Shown piece after piece: positions 43,868 through 52,919 of a DNA stretch of 64,000 nt. This DNA is from Bufo bufo. Taxonomy: Eukaryota > Chordata > Amphibia > Anura > Bufonidae. The notes under the pieces were generated by a model, which was not told the DNA's origin, ran no database searches, and saw only the letters and a program-made list of their open reading frames with translations. The DNA is taken from contig NC_053392.1 in NCBI RefSeq assembly GCF_905171765.1, positions 33,410,192 to 33,474,191 of the forward strand, given 5' to 3'. The translations under genes were made by a program, and so were the position numbers. Each line of letters starts with the position of its first letter. The stretch's first letter is position 1.

Positions 43868-46800
43868 ATGATGGACTGCAAGGTGTTTCTCCCGGGTTTC
43901 CCTGTAAAAGTGTCACGGTGAGCCGTCAACACTTCTAAGAGCTGAGATCTCTGCTGGGACGAGAGTTGAGGGTTGAGGGTTAAGTCCACCTCCAACTCTC
44001 GAGTGTCAGCTAGCAGATCTAGTAGGGGGTCGGCCTCCTCCCTTTCGGGCAGGCTGCAAACCGGCATAACATGTGGCGTTCTCTCGTGATGCTCCTTGAG
44101 CATGTTGACGTGAAACGTCTTCTGTCTCCTACCTCCCTCTCCAAGGCCCACCACATAATTTACCTTACTCAGACGTTTGACAATGGGGTACGGCCCTTCC
44201 CATGCAGCTTGCAGTTTGTTTTGCCGCATCGGCAGCAGGACATAGACCTTCTGCCCCTCCTGGTAGATTCTCTCTCGGGCAGTGCGGTTATACCACTGCT
44301 TCTGTTTGCTTTGGGCCTGCACCATATTCTCCTGTACCAGACATACAAGCGACTCCATTTTGTCTCGGAACCTGAGGACATAGTCTACTACAGAGACTTC
44401 CGTTCCGGCACCCTTGCCTTCCCAAGACTCTCTGATTAGGTCTAGGGGACCTCTTACTCGTCGACCATACAGGAGTTCGAAGGGCGAAAACCCGGTTGAC
44501 TCCTGGGGAACCTCTCTGTAGGCAAATAGCAGGTGAGGTAGATATCGTTCCCAGTCCGTCCCTTGCGCCTCCACGAACGTCTTCAGCATCTGCTTCAACG
44601 TCCCATTGAAGCGCTCACAGAGGCCGTTTGTTTGTGGGTGGTAAGGGCTGGCTACGATATGGTTCACCTGTATTTTCCTACAGAGCCCCTGCATTAGTTC
44701 AGACATGAACTGAGGTCCTTGGTCGCTGAGAAGCTCAGCTGGGAACCCCACTCTCGTGAAGATCCCCAGCAGGGCGTCCGCAACCTTGTCCGCCCTAATG
44801 GAGGATAACGCCACTGCTTCTGGGTAGCGCGTCGCGTAATCCACCAGGGTTAATATGAACCGTTTACCCCAACTGCTGGGGATGGCCAGTGGACCAATGA
44901 TGTCCACAGCCACCCTCCTGAAGGGTTCATCAATTATCGGTAAGGGATTCAATGGAGCTCGGTGACGGTCTCCTGCTTTGCCAACTCGCTGACACGTGTC
45001 GCAGGACCTGCAGTACTTGGTGACATCTGCCCCGAGGCCAGGCCAGAAAAAATTCTGCATCACCCGGGACTTTGTTTTGGTTATTCCCAGGTGACCAGCT
45101 AAGGGGATCTCATGAGCCACTTGCAGTAATTGTTCCCTGAACTGCACAGGTACAATGAGCTGCCTCTTGAGTGGCCCCACCCTACTGTCACTGTGGGAGA
45201 TGCCCTCCTTATACAGTTTCCCATTGTCCCAACACACTCGGTATTTGTCTCCCTCAGTGGGAGGGCTGGCAGCTAACCCTCTTAGCTGCTCCAAGGTAGG
45301 GTCATCTCGCAGGGCCTGCTCAAAGGCGGCACTACAAGTCCCAGCCAGCTGTCCTGTGGCGAACAGGGACAGTGGCTGAGTCTCTGACGCGGTTAAGTCC
45401 ACGGGGTCCGAACCGGTGGAAGGGGACACTTCCACTTGCTCTTCCCCAATGGAGCGTTCCGCTGCGGCTTTTGCAGCCCTGCGAGTGATGGGCAACACAG
45501 GCACAATAATGTCCTCACATTTAACATTTGCACAACTTGAATCAGTTAAACACATGTCCGCTACCTGTGTACATACACCCGCCATCCCCTCTACATCTCC
45601 TGACGTAGGAGAACTGCTCCCACACACCCCACCTCCCACCTCCCACGGTCCATCCCCAAGGTTTTCTGATGTTACGCAAACATCCTTGCACAGTACCTCG
45701 GTATGTCCAGGGACCTCCATAGGGACGGGTGAGTCCTGTGTGCTTCCAGGGGGCACGTAGCACGAGACCAATCGTCCTAGGTCAGTGCCTAATAAAACAT
45801 TTGTGGGGATCTCCGCCGAGACTCCCACCTCCCTTACTCCACTCCCAGCCCCCCAATCAAGGAAAACACGAGCTAGGGGAACATTAGGGCTCACCCCCCC
45901 AACTCCCGTGATGGTGAGGCTTTTGCCGGGAATAAGGTCTGCGTCATCCACTAGTTCAGGCCGAACTAGTGTGACTTCGGCTCCTGTATCGCGGAAGCCT
46001 GTGGTGCACCGGTTGCCCACAGTAACCGACTGTAGGTTGTCTGCGGTGTGTCTTGCAGCTCCATTCACCAACAGCACAGATGATGGGTTGCGGGCAAGCT
46101 TGCCAGGGGGTGCTGTCTTCTTCTCCGGGCACGAGTGGCTGAGGTGTCCTGGCTTGCCACACGCATAGCACTTGCGCACATCTGTCGGTGCTGGCTTGAC
46201 TCCTTCGGGTCTTTGTGCAGGCCTGTGAAAGGGTCGCTGGACCGGAACCGACAAAGCTGGCCGGGAGGAAGAAGCAGATGAAGAGGTTCCTCCCAGGCGG
46301 GACAGAGTGTCTTTGAATGCCCGAGTGCTGGGCATGGCAACGTATTCATCGGCTAGCTCGGCCGCCTCTCGCGCACTCTTCGGCTTGTGCTCACATACAT
46401 ATTTTTGCACATCCGTGGGGCAATTGGAGACAAACTGTTCTCGGACCATCAGATCCGCCAGGGACTGCTTGGTGTCCTCTGTGAGGGGATCAGACCACTG
46501 TTGGAAGGTGGTCTGCAACTTGCCCAGATGGTCCATAAAAGTATCTCCGGGCCCTCTCCGCAGGGACCGGAACCGTAAACAGTAAGTCTCTGGAGTCAGC
46601 TGGTACTTGACCAGAATAGCCTTTTTGATGACCGCGTAACTGGTACGCTCTGCTAATGGTAGTCCGACCAGGGCCTCCATAGCTTTGCCCTTCAGTGCGG
46701 ACATTAGATGTCCCGCCCACTGTGGCTCTGGTACATGGTACTGCTGGCATGAGGTTTCAAAAGCATGCAGGAAAAGATCAATGTCACAGTTCTCAGACTC

Positions 46801-47346
46801 CATCACAGGCAGTTTTGGCTTGACCCTCAGGGATGGGCCTGTGGATGTAGCATGCCGGTCGGACCCCTGAAGCTGTACTCGGGCCATGTCCAGTTCATGC
46901 CTGCGGAGAGCTTCCCGTTCTCGTTCTGCAGCCTCTCGCTCAGCCTTGCGCTCTGCAGCCTCGAGCTCAGCCTTGCGCTCTGCCCGACGTGCCTCCAGCA
47001 GCCGAAAATATAAGTCCGGGTTACTGAGCATTAGTTGGTCCAGACCATTTTGGGATGGCATAGAGACAGAGTTATGTCCAGCTAGAGGACTGCAAGCCCC
47101 AGCAGGCTGTCCTCCTCCCAGTTCATCATCCTCATTCTGGAAGGGGTCACCTGGCTCAGGGGCCCCTGAGTGTCCTCCATTCTCTGAATCCTGCAGGGAT
47201 GACTCTTGACTCCTCCGTGCACATAACTCCTGGATAAGGACAGTCTTATTTTTCCCATATACTTGGATGCCTTTGTGCTCACACAGAGCTGTGATATCAG
47301 ACACGCTCATGGCGTCATAATTCACGGATTCGGACATTATTGCCAA
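43774..47346 (-). CDS. Gmr1-like element: Gag, protease and integrase (1,190 aa)
   Basis: The ORF starts 183 bp inside the 5' LTR edge; a second Met five codons in (MSESVNYDAM) is also possible. Residues 10-50 resemble a SAP-like segment (ITALCEHKGIQVYGKNKTVL). An acidic region and a charged coiled coil (about 120-165, rich in ERKAE) follow, then a Gag core (about 190-330). A CCHC zinc knuckle (CYACGKPGHLSHSC) lies near 390, and a protease with FRDTGAEVTLV near 449. The integrase runs from about 740: zinc-binding HLGITKTK ... CRSCDTC, catalytic VDIIGPL, LLSDQGPQF and CERFNGTL, then a GPYPIVKRLSKVNYVV C-terminal fold. It runs out of frame just after the linker to reverse transcriptase, near 43890. 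Confidence 0.93.
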   Translation of the reverse strand: MAIMSESVNYDAMSVSDITALCEHKGIQVYGKNKTVLIQELCARRSQESSLQDSENGGHSGAPEPGDPFQNEDDELGGGQPAGACSPLAGHNSVSMPSQNGLDQLMLSNPDLYFRLLEARRAERKAELEAAERKAEREAAEREREALRRHELDMARVQLQGSDRHATSTGPSLRVKPKLPVMESENCDIDLFLHAFETSCQQYHVPEPQWAGHLMSALKGKAMEALVGLPLAERTSYAVIKKAILVKYQLTPETYCLRFRSLRRGPGDTFMDHLGKLQTTFQQWSDPLTEDTKQSLADLMVREQFVSNCPTDVQKYVCEHKPKSAREAAELADEYVAMPSTRAFKDTLSRLGGTSSSASSSRPALSVPVQRPFHRPAQRPEGVKPAPTDVRKCYACGKPGHLSHSCPEKKTAPPGKLARNPSSVLLVNGAARHTADNLQSVTVGNRCTTGFRDTGAEVTLVRPELVDDADLIPGKSLTITGVGGVSPNVPLARVFLDWGAGSGVREVGVSAEIPTNVLLGTDLGRLVSCYVPPGSTQDSPVPMEVPGHTEVLCKDVCVTSENLGDGPWEVGGGVCGSSSPTSGDVEGMAGVCTQVADMCLTDSSCANVKCEDIIVPVLPITRRAAKAAAERSIGEEQVEVSPSTGSDPVDLTASETQPLSLFATGQLAGTCSAAFEQALRDDPTLEQLRGLAASPPTEGDKYRVCWDNGKLYKEGISHSDSRVGPLKRQLIVPVQFREQLLQVAHEIPLAGHLGITKTKSRVMQNFFWPGLGADVTKYCRSCDTCQRVGKAGDRHRAPLNPLPIIDEPFRRVAVDIIGPLAIPSSWGKRFILTLVDYATRYPEAVALSSIRADKVADALLGIFTRVGFPAELLSDQGPQFMSELMQGLCRKIQVNHIVASPYHPQTNGLCERFNGTLKQMLKTFVEAQGTDWERYLPHLLFAYREVPQESTGFSPFELLYGRRVRGPLDLIRESWEGKGAGTEVSVVDYVLRFRDKMESLVCLVQENMVQAQSKQKQWYNRTARERIYQEGQKVYVLLPMRQNKLQAAWEGPYPIVKRLSKVNYVVGLGEGGRRQKTFHVNMLKEHHERTPHVMPVCSLPEREEADPLLDLLADTRELEVDLTLNPQLSSQQRSQLLEVLTAHRDTFTGKPGRNTLQSIMWTQVHMLPQSSPPTESQWRSRQTSGGRSRR

Positions 47347-47529
47347 ATAAAAGATAGGACAGAAAACAAGAGAGAGGGGAGGGTACTGTCGTGAATTATT
47401 ATTCTATCAAAACTAATGCACTGTGCTTCGTCTTCCAGAACTTTTCAATCCTTTAGTACAGAGTTATGGACATAACTTCATGCACTAATATTCTAAGCAT
47501 ACAGAATCCCGTAAGCTGCCACCAGAAAA

Positions 47530-48904
47530 TGTCACGAACTATGGATCCGATCGCTCCGGATCCCACAGCTCTGACGTAGTGGTCTGTGACGGAGTCTGCG
47601 CACACACAGAGACCTCACGTGACCGGGGTATTACCATTCGGCTAACACCCCCACACTACACTTCGGTAACTGCCACCACGTGGGTTCCCGGTCCACGAGC
47701 CGACTATCCGGGTCATTCACTATCACACAGATCAGTGGATGAACCGGATATCACTTACTGACCAACCGCAGTCAATCACCCCCAGCTACAATTCCTAAAT
47801 GCAATTTAACTAACTACCTGGTAACGTCTCTTCAAAGGCAAGGTACGTTGTTCAGCAGCTTAGAATATGGAAGACTTGGCCACTTAGATTTTATAATCTT
47901 TAATAAGAGGTAAAAAGCAGTGCATACAAATCTAATGAAAATGACTATAAATCTACAGAATAATAATAACAATATAAATAATCACGACAGTTCAAATGAA
48001 AGGGAAAAAGATGAAAGAATACTTTGTTTCTCTGGAGGCTTTCAGATGGTCGTTCATATGTCCTTTTTGAATCCTTGCAAACCCCGTTCAGTATGTATCA
48101 GGGGAGACCCTCAAAGTTCTTCTGATACAGGGATATGCCATCAATGTCCAATTAAGTGTCTGGTGATGTTCCATGGGTCTCTCTCCTCTGTCCTTGTGCA
48201 CAGATCTTTATGAACTCTGCCATGGGCAGGAGACTTACTCCTGTCAGCCAATGGGAGCAGAGTGACTGTGAAGCCTAGGGATTGGCCTCCAAGGGTTTTA
48301 TTACCCCATCAAAGTTCAGTTCCTACAATGAGGATTATACTTAAGCCCGTATCTCCCTGATACATCGGCATATTTTTATACAGAATACATATTTGCGATC
48401 CTTATGTATTTACATACAGAATGAGACCACACACGCTACTGCTGGGACCTGTAGTTCTTCTACCACCCATAGGTGAGCTACAGAATCACATCCTCTGGTC
48501 ATATTTGATACCCAATTAACCACAATACTCTGTAGGGCCTGGATCTGGTGTCAGAAAGGGCATAAGTTGATTCATAAATGAAATATGAAACTGGACTGGT
48601 TTTATGCCCAGAGCTAATTAAGGGCTATTAGCTCTCCTCAAACCAGACCTGGAAATTAATGACGTCACGCTCCAGCCAGGCTTGACAGCGAGCTGATCTT
48701 TATCTTATAGGACAGGATGAGCTGGGCCTGGTATAGCCTTTATGACCTTTTATAGCCGGCCTCACAGAGTAGTGGTAATAAAAGTGTCCATCTATATCAT
48801 ACTTGACCCAGGCTTCAGGAAGATGAGAGTTCACTGTTCTTTTACATAGGCCAGAAGCATACAAAATGGCTACCCAGAAGAAATTATGTATGTATGCCGG
48901 CACA
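47530..48904 (-). repeat. 5' LTR of the Gmr1-like element (1,375 bp)
   Basis: On the minus strand it begins tgtgccggcatacatacata and ends cgtgaca. It should carry promoter and polyadenylation signals, but I did not identify a clear TATA box. It matches the other LTR almost base for base. Confidence 0.94.
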
Positions 48905-48909
48905 CTCCC

Positions 48910-49600
48910 TGCTGTGGTGTTGTAATTTCCTCCAAAGGAAGTGCAGCCGCTAACTTTCTGCCATTGTTGCTGACCACCTTACCCAGTTGTGGTTGGCAGG
49001 GAGACATCCAGAGGGGAATTTGTTGCTTGATGCAAATTAGCAACTGATCTGCTGTGTGGCTTCTCTCACCTGGGCTCCACAGTTATAAGATAGCCAATCT
49101 GGTCCAATGTGCATTAGGTCAGGCACACGACTCACAACTGGTACATTAAGTTTTTGGAAAACAATTTTCATTACTTTTGTGAAACAAAATTGCCACAAAC
49201 AATGTTAGGTCAGGCACTTGATACATTAAGTTTTTGCCAAACAATTTTCATTAATTTTCTTTAGAAAAAAAATATACTTACAGTTGGACAGAGTCCAATA
49301 AAAAAGTCTGACACTCTGGAGGGTATGGGGTATGTGAGGACTGGAGAAACAAGGAAAAGTTTGTGGGCAGCATAAACATTCATGACTGCTGCCGTAGGAC
49401 GTCCAGGAAATTTGTCTTGGCTTCACACCACAGTTCTTTAGTGGTGCATCCTACCACCCTTGACAAGGGCAGGTTTAGTTCAACATGCCAAGTTGGTGGA
49501 CCACTTGTATGAGGTAGGGCTACCTCAGCAGAATCAGGGAGAGGATCCAGGGTGGGTGTTGATGGACAGAGGGGTTATTCATATTTGTAAATTAATCTTA
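48910..49600. other. Continuation of the degraded repeat beyond the Gypsy element
   Basis: The sequence after the CTCCC duplication continues the repeat seen before 39439. 49120-49260 holds two diverged copies of an ~85-bp segment (taggtcaggcac ... ttaagtttttg ... aacaattttcatta). No gene was recognised. Confidence 0.45.
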
Positions 49601-49602
49601 TA

Positions 49603-51210
49603 CAGTCATGTGAAAAAATTAGGACACCCTTTGAAAGCATGTGGTTTTTTGTAACATTTTTAATAAATGGTTATTTCATCTCCGTTTCAACAATACAGAG
49701 AGATTAAAGTAATCCAACTAAACAAAGAAAACTGAAGAAAAGTCTTTTCAAGATCTTCTGTAAATGTCATTCTACAAAAATGCCTATTCTAACTGAGGAA
49801 AAAGATAGGACACCCTCACATGTATTCCCTCTTAAATTGGCTCAGATCTCACACCAGGTGCACATAATTAGTAGATCGTTACTCTGCATGTTGAATGAGG
49901 CTTGCCCTATTTAAACCTCAGACATTTAGTTTGGTGTGCTCCTGACTGTTGAAGTGAGAGTGAGCACCATGGTGAGAGCAAAAGAGCTGTCAGAGGACTT
50001 CAGAAAAAAGATTGTAGCAGCCTATGAGTCTGGGAAGGGATTTAAAAAGATCTCAAAAGATTTTGAAATCAGCCATTCCACTGTCCGGAAGATAGTCTAC
50101 AAGTGGAGGGCTTTCAAAACAACTGCCAACATGCCCAGGACTGGTCGCCCCAGCAAGTTCACCCCAAGAGCAGACCGCAAGATGCTAAAAGAGGTCTCCA
50201 AAAACCCTAAAGTGTCATCTCGAGAACTACAGCAGGCTCTGGCTACTGTTGATGTAGAAGTACATGCCTCAACAATCAGAAAGAGACTGTACAAGTTTAA
50301 CTTGCATGGGAGGTGTGCAAGGAGGAAACCTTTGCTTTCCAAGAGAAACATCGAGGCCAGACTGACATTTGCCAGAGATAAAGTTGACAAAGACCAGGAC
50401 TTCTGGAATAATGTTCTTTGGACAGATGAGTCCAAAATTGAATTATTTGGACACAACAGCAGAGGACATGTTTGGCGTAAACCAAACACAGCATTCCAAG
50501 AAAAGAACCTCATACCAACTGTGAAGCATGGAGGTGGAAGTGTCATGGTTTGGGGCTGCTTTGCTGCAGCAGGACCTGGTCAGCTCACCATCATAGAATC
50601 CACGATGAATTCTACTGTGTATCAGAAGGTGCTTGAAGAACATGTGAGACCATCAGTTAGAAAATTAAAGCTGAAGCGGAACTGGACCATGCAACATGAC
50701 AATGACCCAAAACATACTAGTAAATCAACCAAAGATTGGCTGAAAAAGAAGAAATGGAGAGTCCTGGAATGGCCAAGTCAAAGTCCAGATTTGAATCCCA
50801 TTGAGATGCTGTTGGGTGACTTGAAAAGGGCTGTACGTGCAAGAAACCCCTCAAACATCTCACAGCTGAAAAAGTTCTGCATTGAGGAGTGGGGTAAAAT
50901 TTCCTCAGACCGATGTCGAAGACTGGTAGATGGCTACAAGAACCGTCTCACTGCAGTTATTTCAGCCAAAGGAGGTAACACTCGCTATTAGGGGCAAGGG
51001 TGTCCTATCTTTTTCCTCAGTTAGAATAGGCATTTTTGTAGAATGACATTTACAGAAGATCTTGAAAAGACTTTTCTTCAGTTTTCTTTGTTTAGTTGGA
51101 TTACTTTAATCTCTCTGTATTGTTGAAACGGAGATGAAATAACCATTTATTAAAAATGTTACAAAAAACCACATGCTTTCAAAGGGTGTCCTAATTTTTT
51201 CACATGACTG
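49603..51210 (+). mobile_element. Tc1-type transposon with 214-bp TIRs, apparently intact
   Basis: The left TIR 49603-49816 (starting cagtcatgtgaaaaaattag) and right TIR 50997-51210 are inverted copies that I could read through with essentially no mismatch. TA flanks both ends (49601-49602 and 51211-51212). The length is 1,608 bp with a complete transposase in the plus direction. Long identical TIRs plus an open ORF make this the best candidate for a recently active element in the window. Confidence 0.95.
49969..50991 (+). CDS. Tc1 transposase, intact (340 aa)
   Basis: Cut-and-paste DDE transposase. The start at 49969 (MVRAKELSEDFRKKIVAAYE) fits the usual Tc1 N-terminus; an in-frame ATG at 49936 would only add leader residues. 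A paired-like DNA-binding region follows: first HTH with SGKGFKKISKDFEISHSTVRKI, GRPSKF linker (AT-hook-like GRP), and second HTH with SSRELQQALATVDVEVHASTIRKRL. The catalytic domain has WTDESKIELFG, MQHDNDPKHTSK and SPDLNPIEMLLGDLK, giving DD34E, plus the Gly-rich box KHGGGSVMVWGCFAAAGPG. The length is typical of the family. The usual LW after PIE is LL here. Confidence 0.96.
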   Translation: MVRAKELSEDFRKKIVAAYESGKGFKKISKDFEISHSTVRKIVYKWRAFKTTANMPRTGRPSKFTPRADRKMLKEVSKNPKVSSRELQQALATVDVEVHASTIRKRLYKFNLHGRCARRKPLLSKRNIEARLTFARDKVDKDQDFWNNVLWTDESKIELFGHNSRGHVWRKPNTAFQEKNLIPTVKHGGGSVMVWGCFAAAGPGQLTIIESTMNSTVYQKVLEEHVRPSVRKLKLKRNWTMQHDNDPKHTSKSTKDWLKKKKWRVLEWPSQSPDLNPIEMLLGDLKRAVRARNPSNISQLKKFCIEEWGKISSDRCRRLVDGYKNRLTAVISAKGGNTRY

Positions 51211-51612
51211 TAACTACGAATAATATGGACAAAGTTATATAGAGAGGACAGGTTTCACGTTTCGGTGTGGGAGGGAAACCCACCCCAAATGTAGGAGGGA
51301 AAGGGGTGAGAGGAAAAGGCCTGGAAACTAGGGAAAGGAACTGGTCACCTCCTAGAGAAACCCTAGTCAAAGTCCTGACTGACTGCAAATATGAACTGAC
51401 CCCAGAGGTAGGTGAGTTCATACACAGGAACCTAAAGTCCTAATTCACCCTGTAGGACCCTGGAACTAATGTCAGGACAAGAGACAGCCTGTTCCCCCAA
51501 ACGGTAGGATGAACAGGAGTTTCCCTCAGGCCTAAACACAATTGACAGGGAAAAGAGCAAAACAAGAACCCAAACAACAAACAAAAGGGGAAGAAGACAT
51601 TTTACATTAAAT

Positions 51613-51988
51613 TCGGTAAGCAGGCTTGATTTGTACTGTAATTAAACAGATGTGCGCAGCATAGGGTAATTCTGCGAGAACCAGAGAGTGAGAGAATAAA
51701 TTGCAAGGCTCACCTTGTAGGGTTGTGCTAATGTTAGGCACAACTCTAATGTATGCTCATCAGATGGAACCTGAAAACCTGGAAAATGGCGGTCTGCAGC
51801 CACGGGAACAGAAAGGATCTTCTTATCGGAGATGCCTGCACATGCCTGCACATAACTGCAGCCCTTTGTACCTGATGAAGGGGAGTGATTCCCCAAAATG
51901 CGTTGTATTGCTGCAATAAAATACTGTACTCCTGATCCTGGTGACCTGTGGACGTTTTTTTGCGCCGTGGGACATTTTACTTCTGCAA
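51613..51988 (+). mobile_element. 5'-truncated Penelope-like element tail
   Basis: 376 bp ending after a 'cctgatgaaggggagtgatt ... aaaatgcgttgtattgctgc' block of the PLE 3' type. It is flanked by a 16-bp direct repeat, acattttacattaaat, at 51597-51612 and 51989-52004, which marks a retrotransposition target duplication. No coding sequence is left. Confidence 0.75.
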
Positions 51989-52103
51989 ACATTTTACATT
52001 AAATAGCAATGGAAGCACAGGAACTACGCCGAGATCCAAACACCAGCAATCCAAAACCAGACTGAAGCTATAAACCGCACAGCATGGTGGGAGAAGCCAC
52101 AAT

Positions 52104-52341
52104 TAGAGATGAGCGAACTTCTGTTTTAAGTTCGGCGTCTAAAGTTCGGCTTCCGGTTAGCGGAGGATCCCGATATGGATTCCGAATTCCGTTGTGGTCC
52201 GTGGAAGCGGAATCAATAATGGTCATTATTGATTCCGCTACCACGGACCACAACGGAATTCGGAATCCATATCGGGATCCTCCGCTAACCGGAAGCCGAA
52301 CTTTAGACGCCGAACTTAAAACAGAAGTTCGCTCATCTCTA
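52104..52341. mobile_element. 238-bp near-perfect foldback MITE, 8-bp TSD
   Basis: Two arms of 119 bp, starting tagagatgagcgaacttctg and ending with its inverse, match with about one mismatch around the centre aatggtcatt. It is flanked by gccacaat at 52096-52103 and 52342-52349, a hAT-length duplication. It encodes nothing; open frames on both strands follow from the palindrome. Confidence 0.94.
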
Positions 52342-52731
52342 GCCACAATAAATTAGGGAAGGATAAATGACCACATAAGCAACACCTGAGGCGAGGGGTG
52401 TGGCCATCACCAGAAACAACACAGACACGAATTAGTCCACAAGGAACCTGTCAGATCAAACCATGTGTTGCCAGTCTCACTGATCTCCTGGCACCTGTCA
52501 CAGGAGCGTCCGTGACAACAAGTTCTGCTTCAAGTGAAGTTTGCCCTTCCAAGCCTGAGAGCTACCAAGAAGCCAGCATTATTGTGGATTTCTATTTGGT
52601 GAAGGTGATGTTGTGTGGTGTACGCTGTATAATGATGATAGTAATATACTGTACATAGGAGGGACCTCACTGCTTGCTATACCTGGAGTCTAGAAAACTC
52701 CTACTTCACTGTAACTTTTTGTGTCTTGCAG

Positions 52732-52884
52732 GAACTAGCAGCTATTTGGCCTGTACATTTCCCTTCCTGTATAAAGGGGTGCTGCGTACAGCCTGTATTC
52801 TGAATATCCAAGGCGGCTACACCTGGTGCTCCATTACATCCGACTTTGATCGAGATGGCAAAGCCATCTACTGCCTGGAAGTCG
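52732..52884 (+). CDS. FN2 domain exon 2 (153 bp)
   Basis: Second fibronectin type II domain, phase 1 at both ends, joining the first FN2 exon through a Gly codon. The cysteine spacing is C-x13-C-x10-C-x14-C: ACTFPFLYKGVLRTAC, YTWC, then SDFDRDGKAIYC. The acceptor is ttttgtgtcttgcag and the donor is gtcg|gtactg. It is closer to the FN2 consensus (FPFLYKG) than the first domain. Tandem FN2 domains usually bind ligand cooperatively. Confidence 0.94.
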
Positions 52885-52919
52885 GTACTGTATCACAAGC
52901 GCTTATCCTGATTTACCAG

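Larger units (their letters stand above)
39444..48904 (-). mobile_element. Ty3/Gypsy retrotransposon, Gmr1-like pol order, near full length
   Basis: Minus-strand LTR element flanked by the 5-bp duplication CTCCC (39439-39443 and 48905-48909). Each LTR is 1,375 bp once a later insertion in the 39444 copy is removed. Internal order from the 5' side is Gag, zinc knuckle, protease, integrase, then reverse transcriptase and RNase H. Having integrase before reverse transcriptase is unlike most Ty3/Gypsy elements and matches the Gmr1 group described from deuterostomes. A primer-site-like 'tggtggcagcttacggg' follows the 5' LTR, and a purine tract (aaaagagggagg) precedes the 3' LTR. Only one frameshift was found, so the copy is young. 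This is an endogenous retroelement with no envelope gene seen. Confidence 0.93.
51213..52517 (-). mobile_element. Possible solo LTR or LTR fragment, interrupted
   Basis: On the minus strand the segment starts tgtcacggacgctcctgtga at 52517, an LTR-like TGTCACGG start also found in the Gypsy element at 55653. Its other end is not clear. It is interrupted by a PLE tail (51613-51988) and by a foldback MITE (52104-52341). No internal retroelement genes were seen. Confidence 0.35.

Noticed and set aside
43880..43920. Programmed -1 frameshift at gggaaac in the Gmr1-like element
   Set aside because: The heptamer is not in the needed phase relative to the upstream frame; an indel is simpler.
42627..47282. 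Several 60-120-residue ORFs in other frames of the Gypsy element
   Set aside because: They overlap the conserved gag-pol frames and have no motifs of their own.
52068..52356. Two ~90-residue proteins on opposite strands with nearly the same sequence
   Set aside because: They arise because the DNA is a palindrome; it is a foldback MITE.
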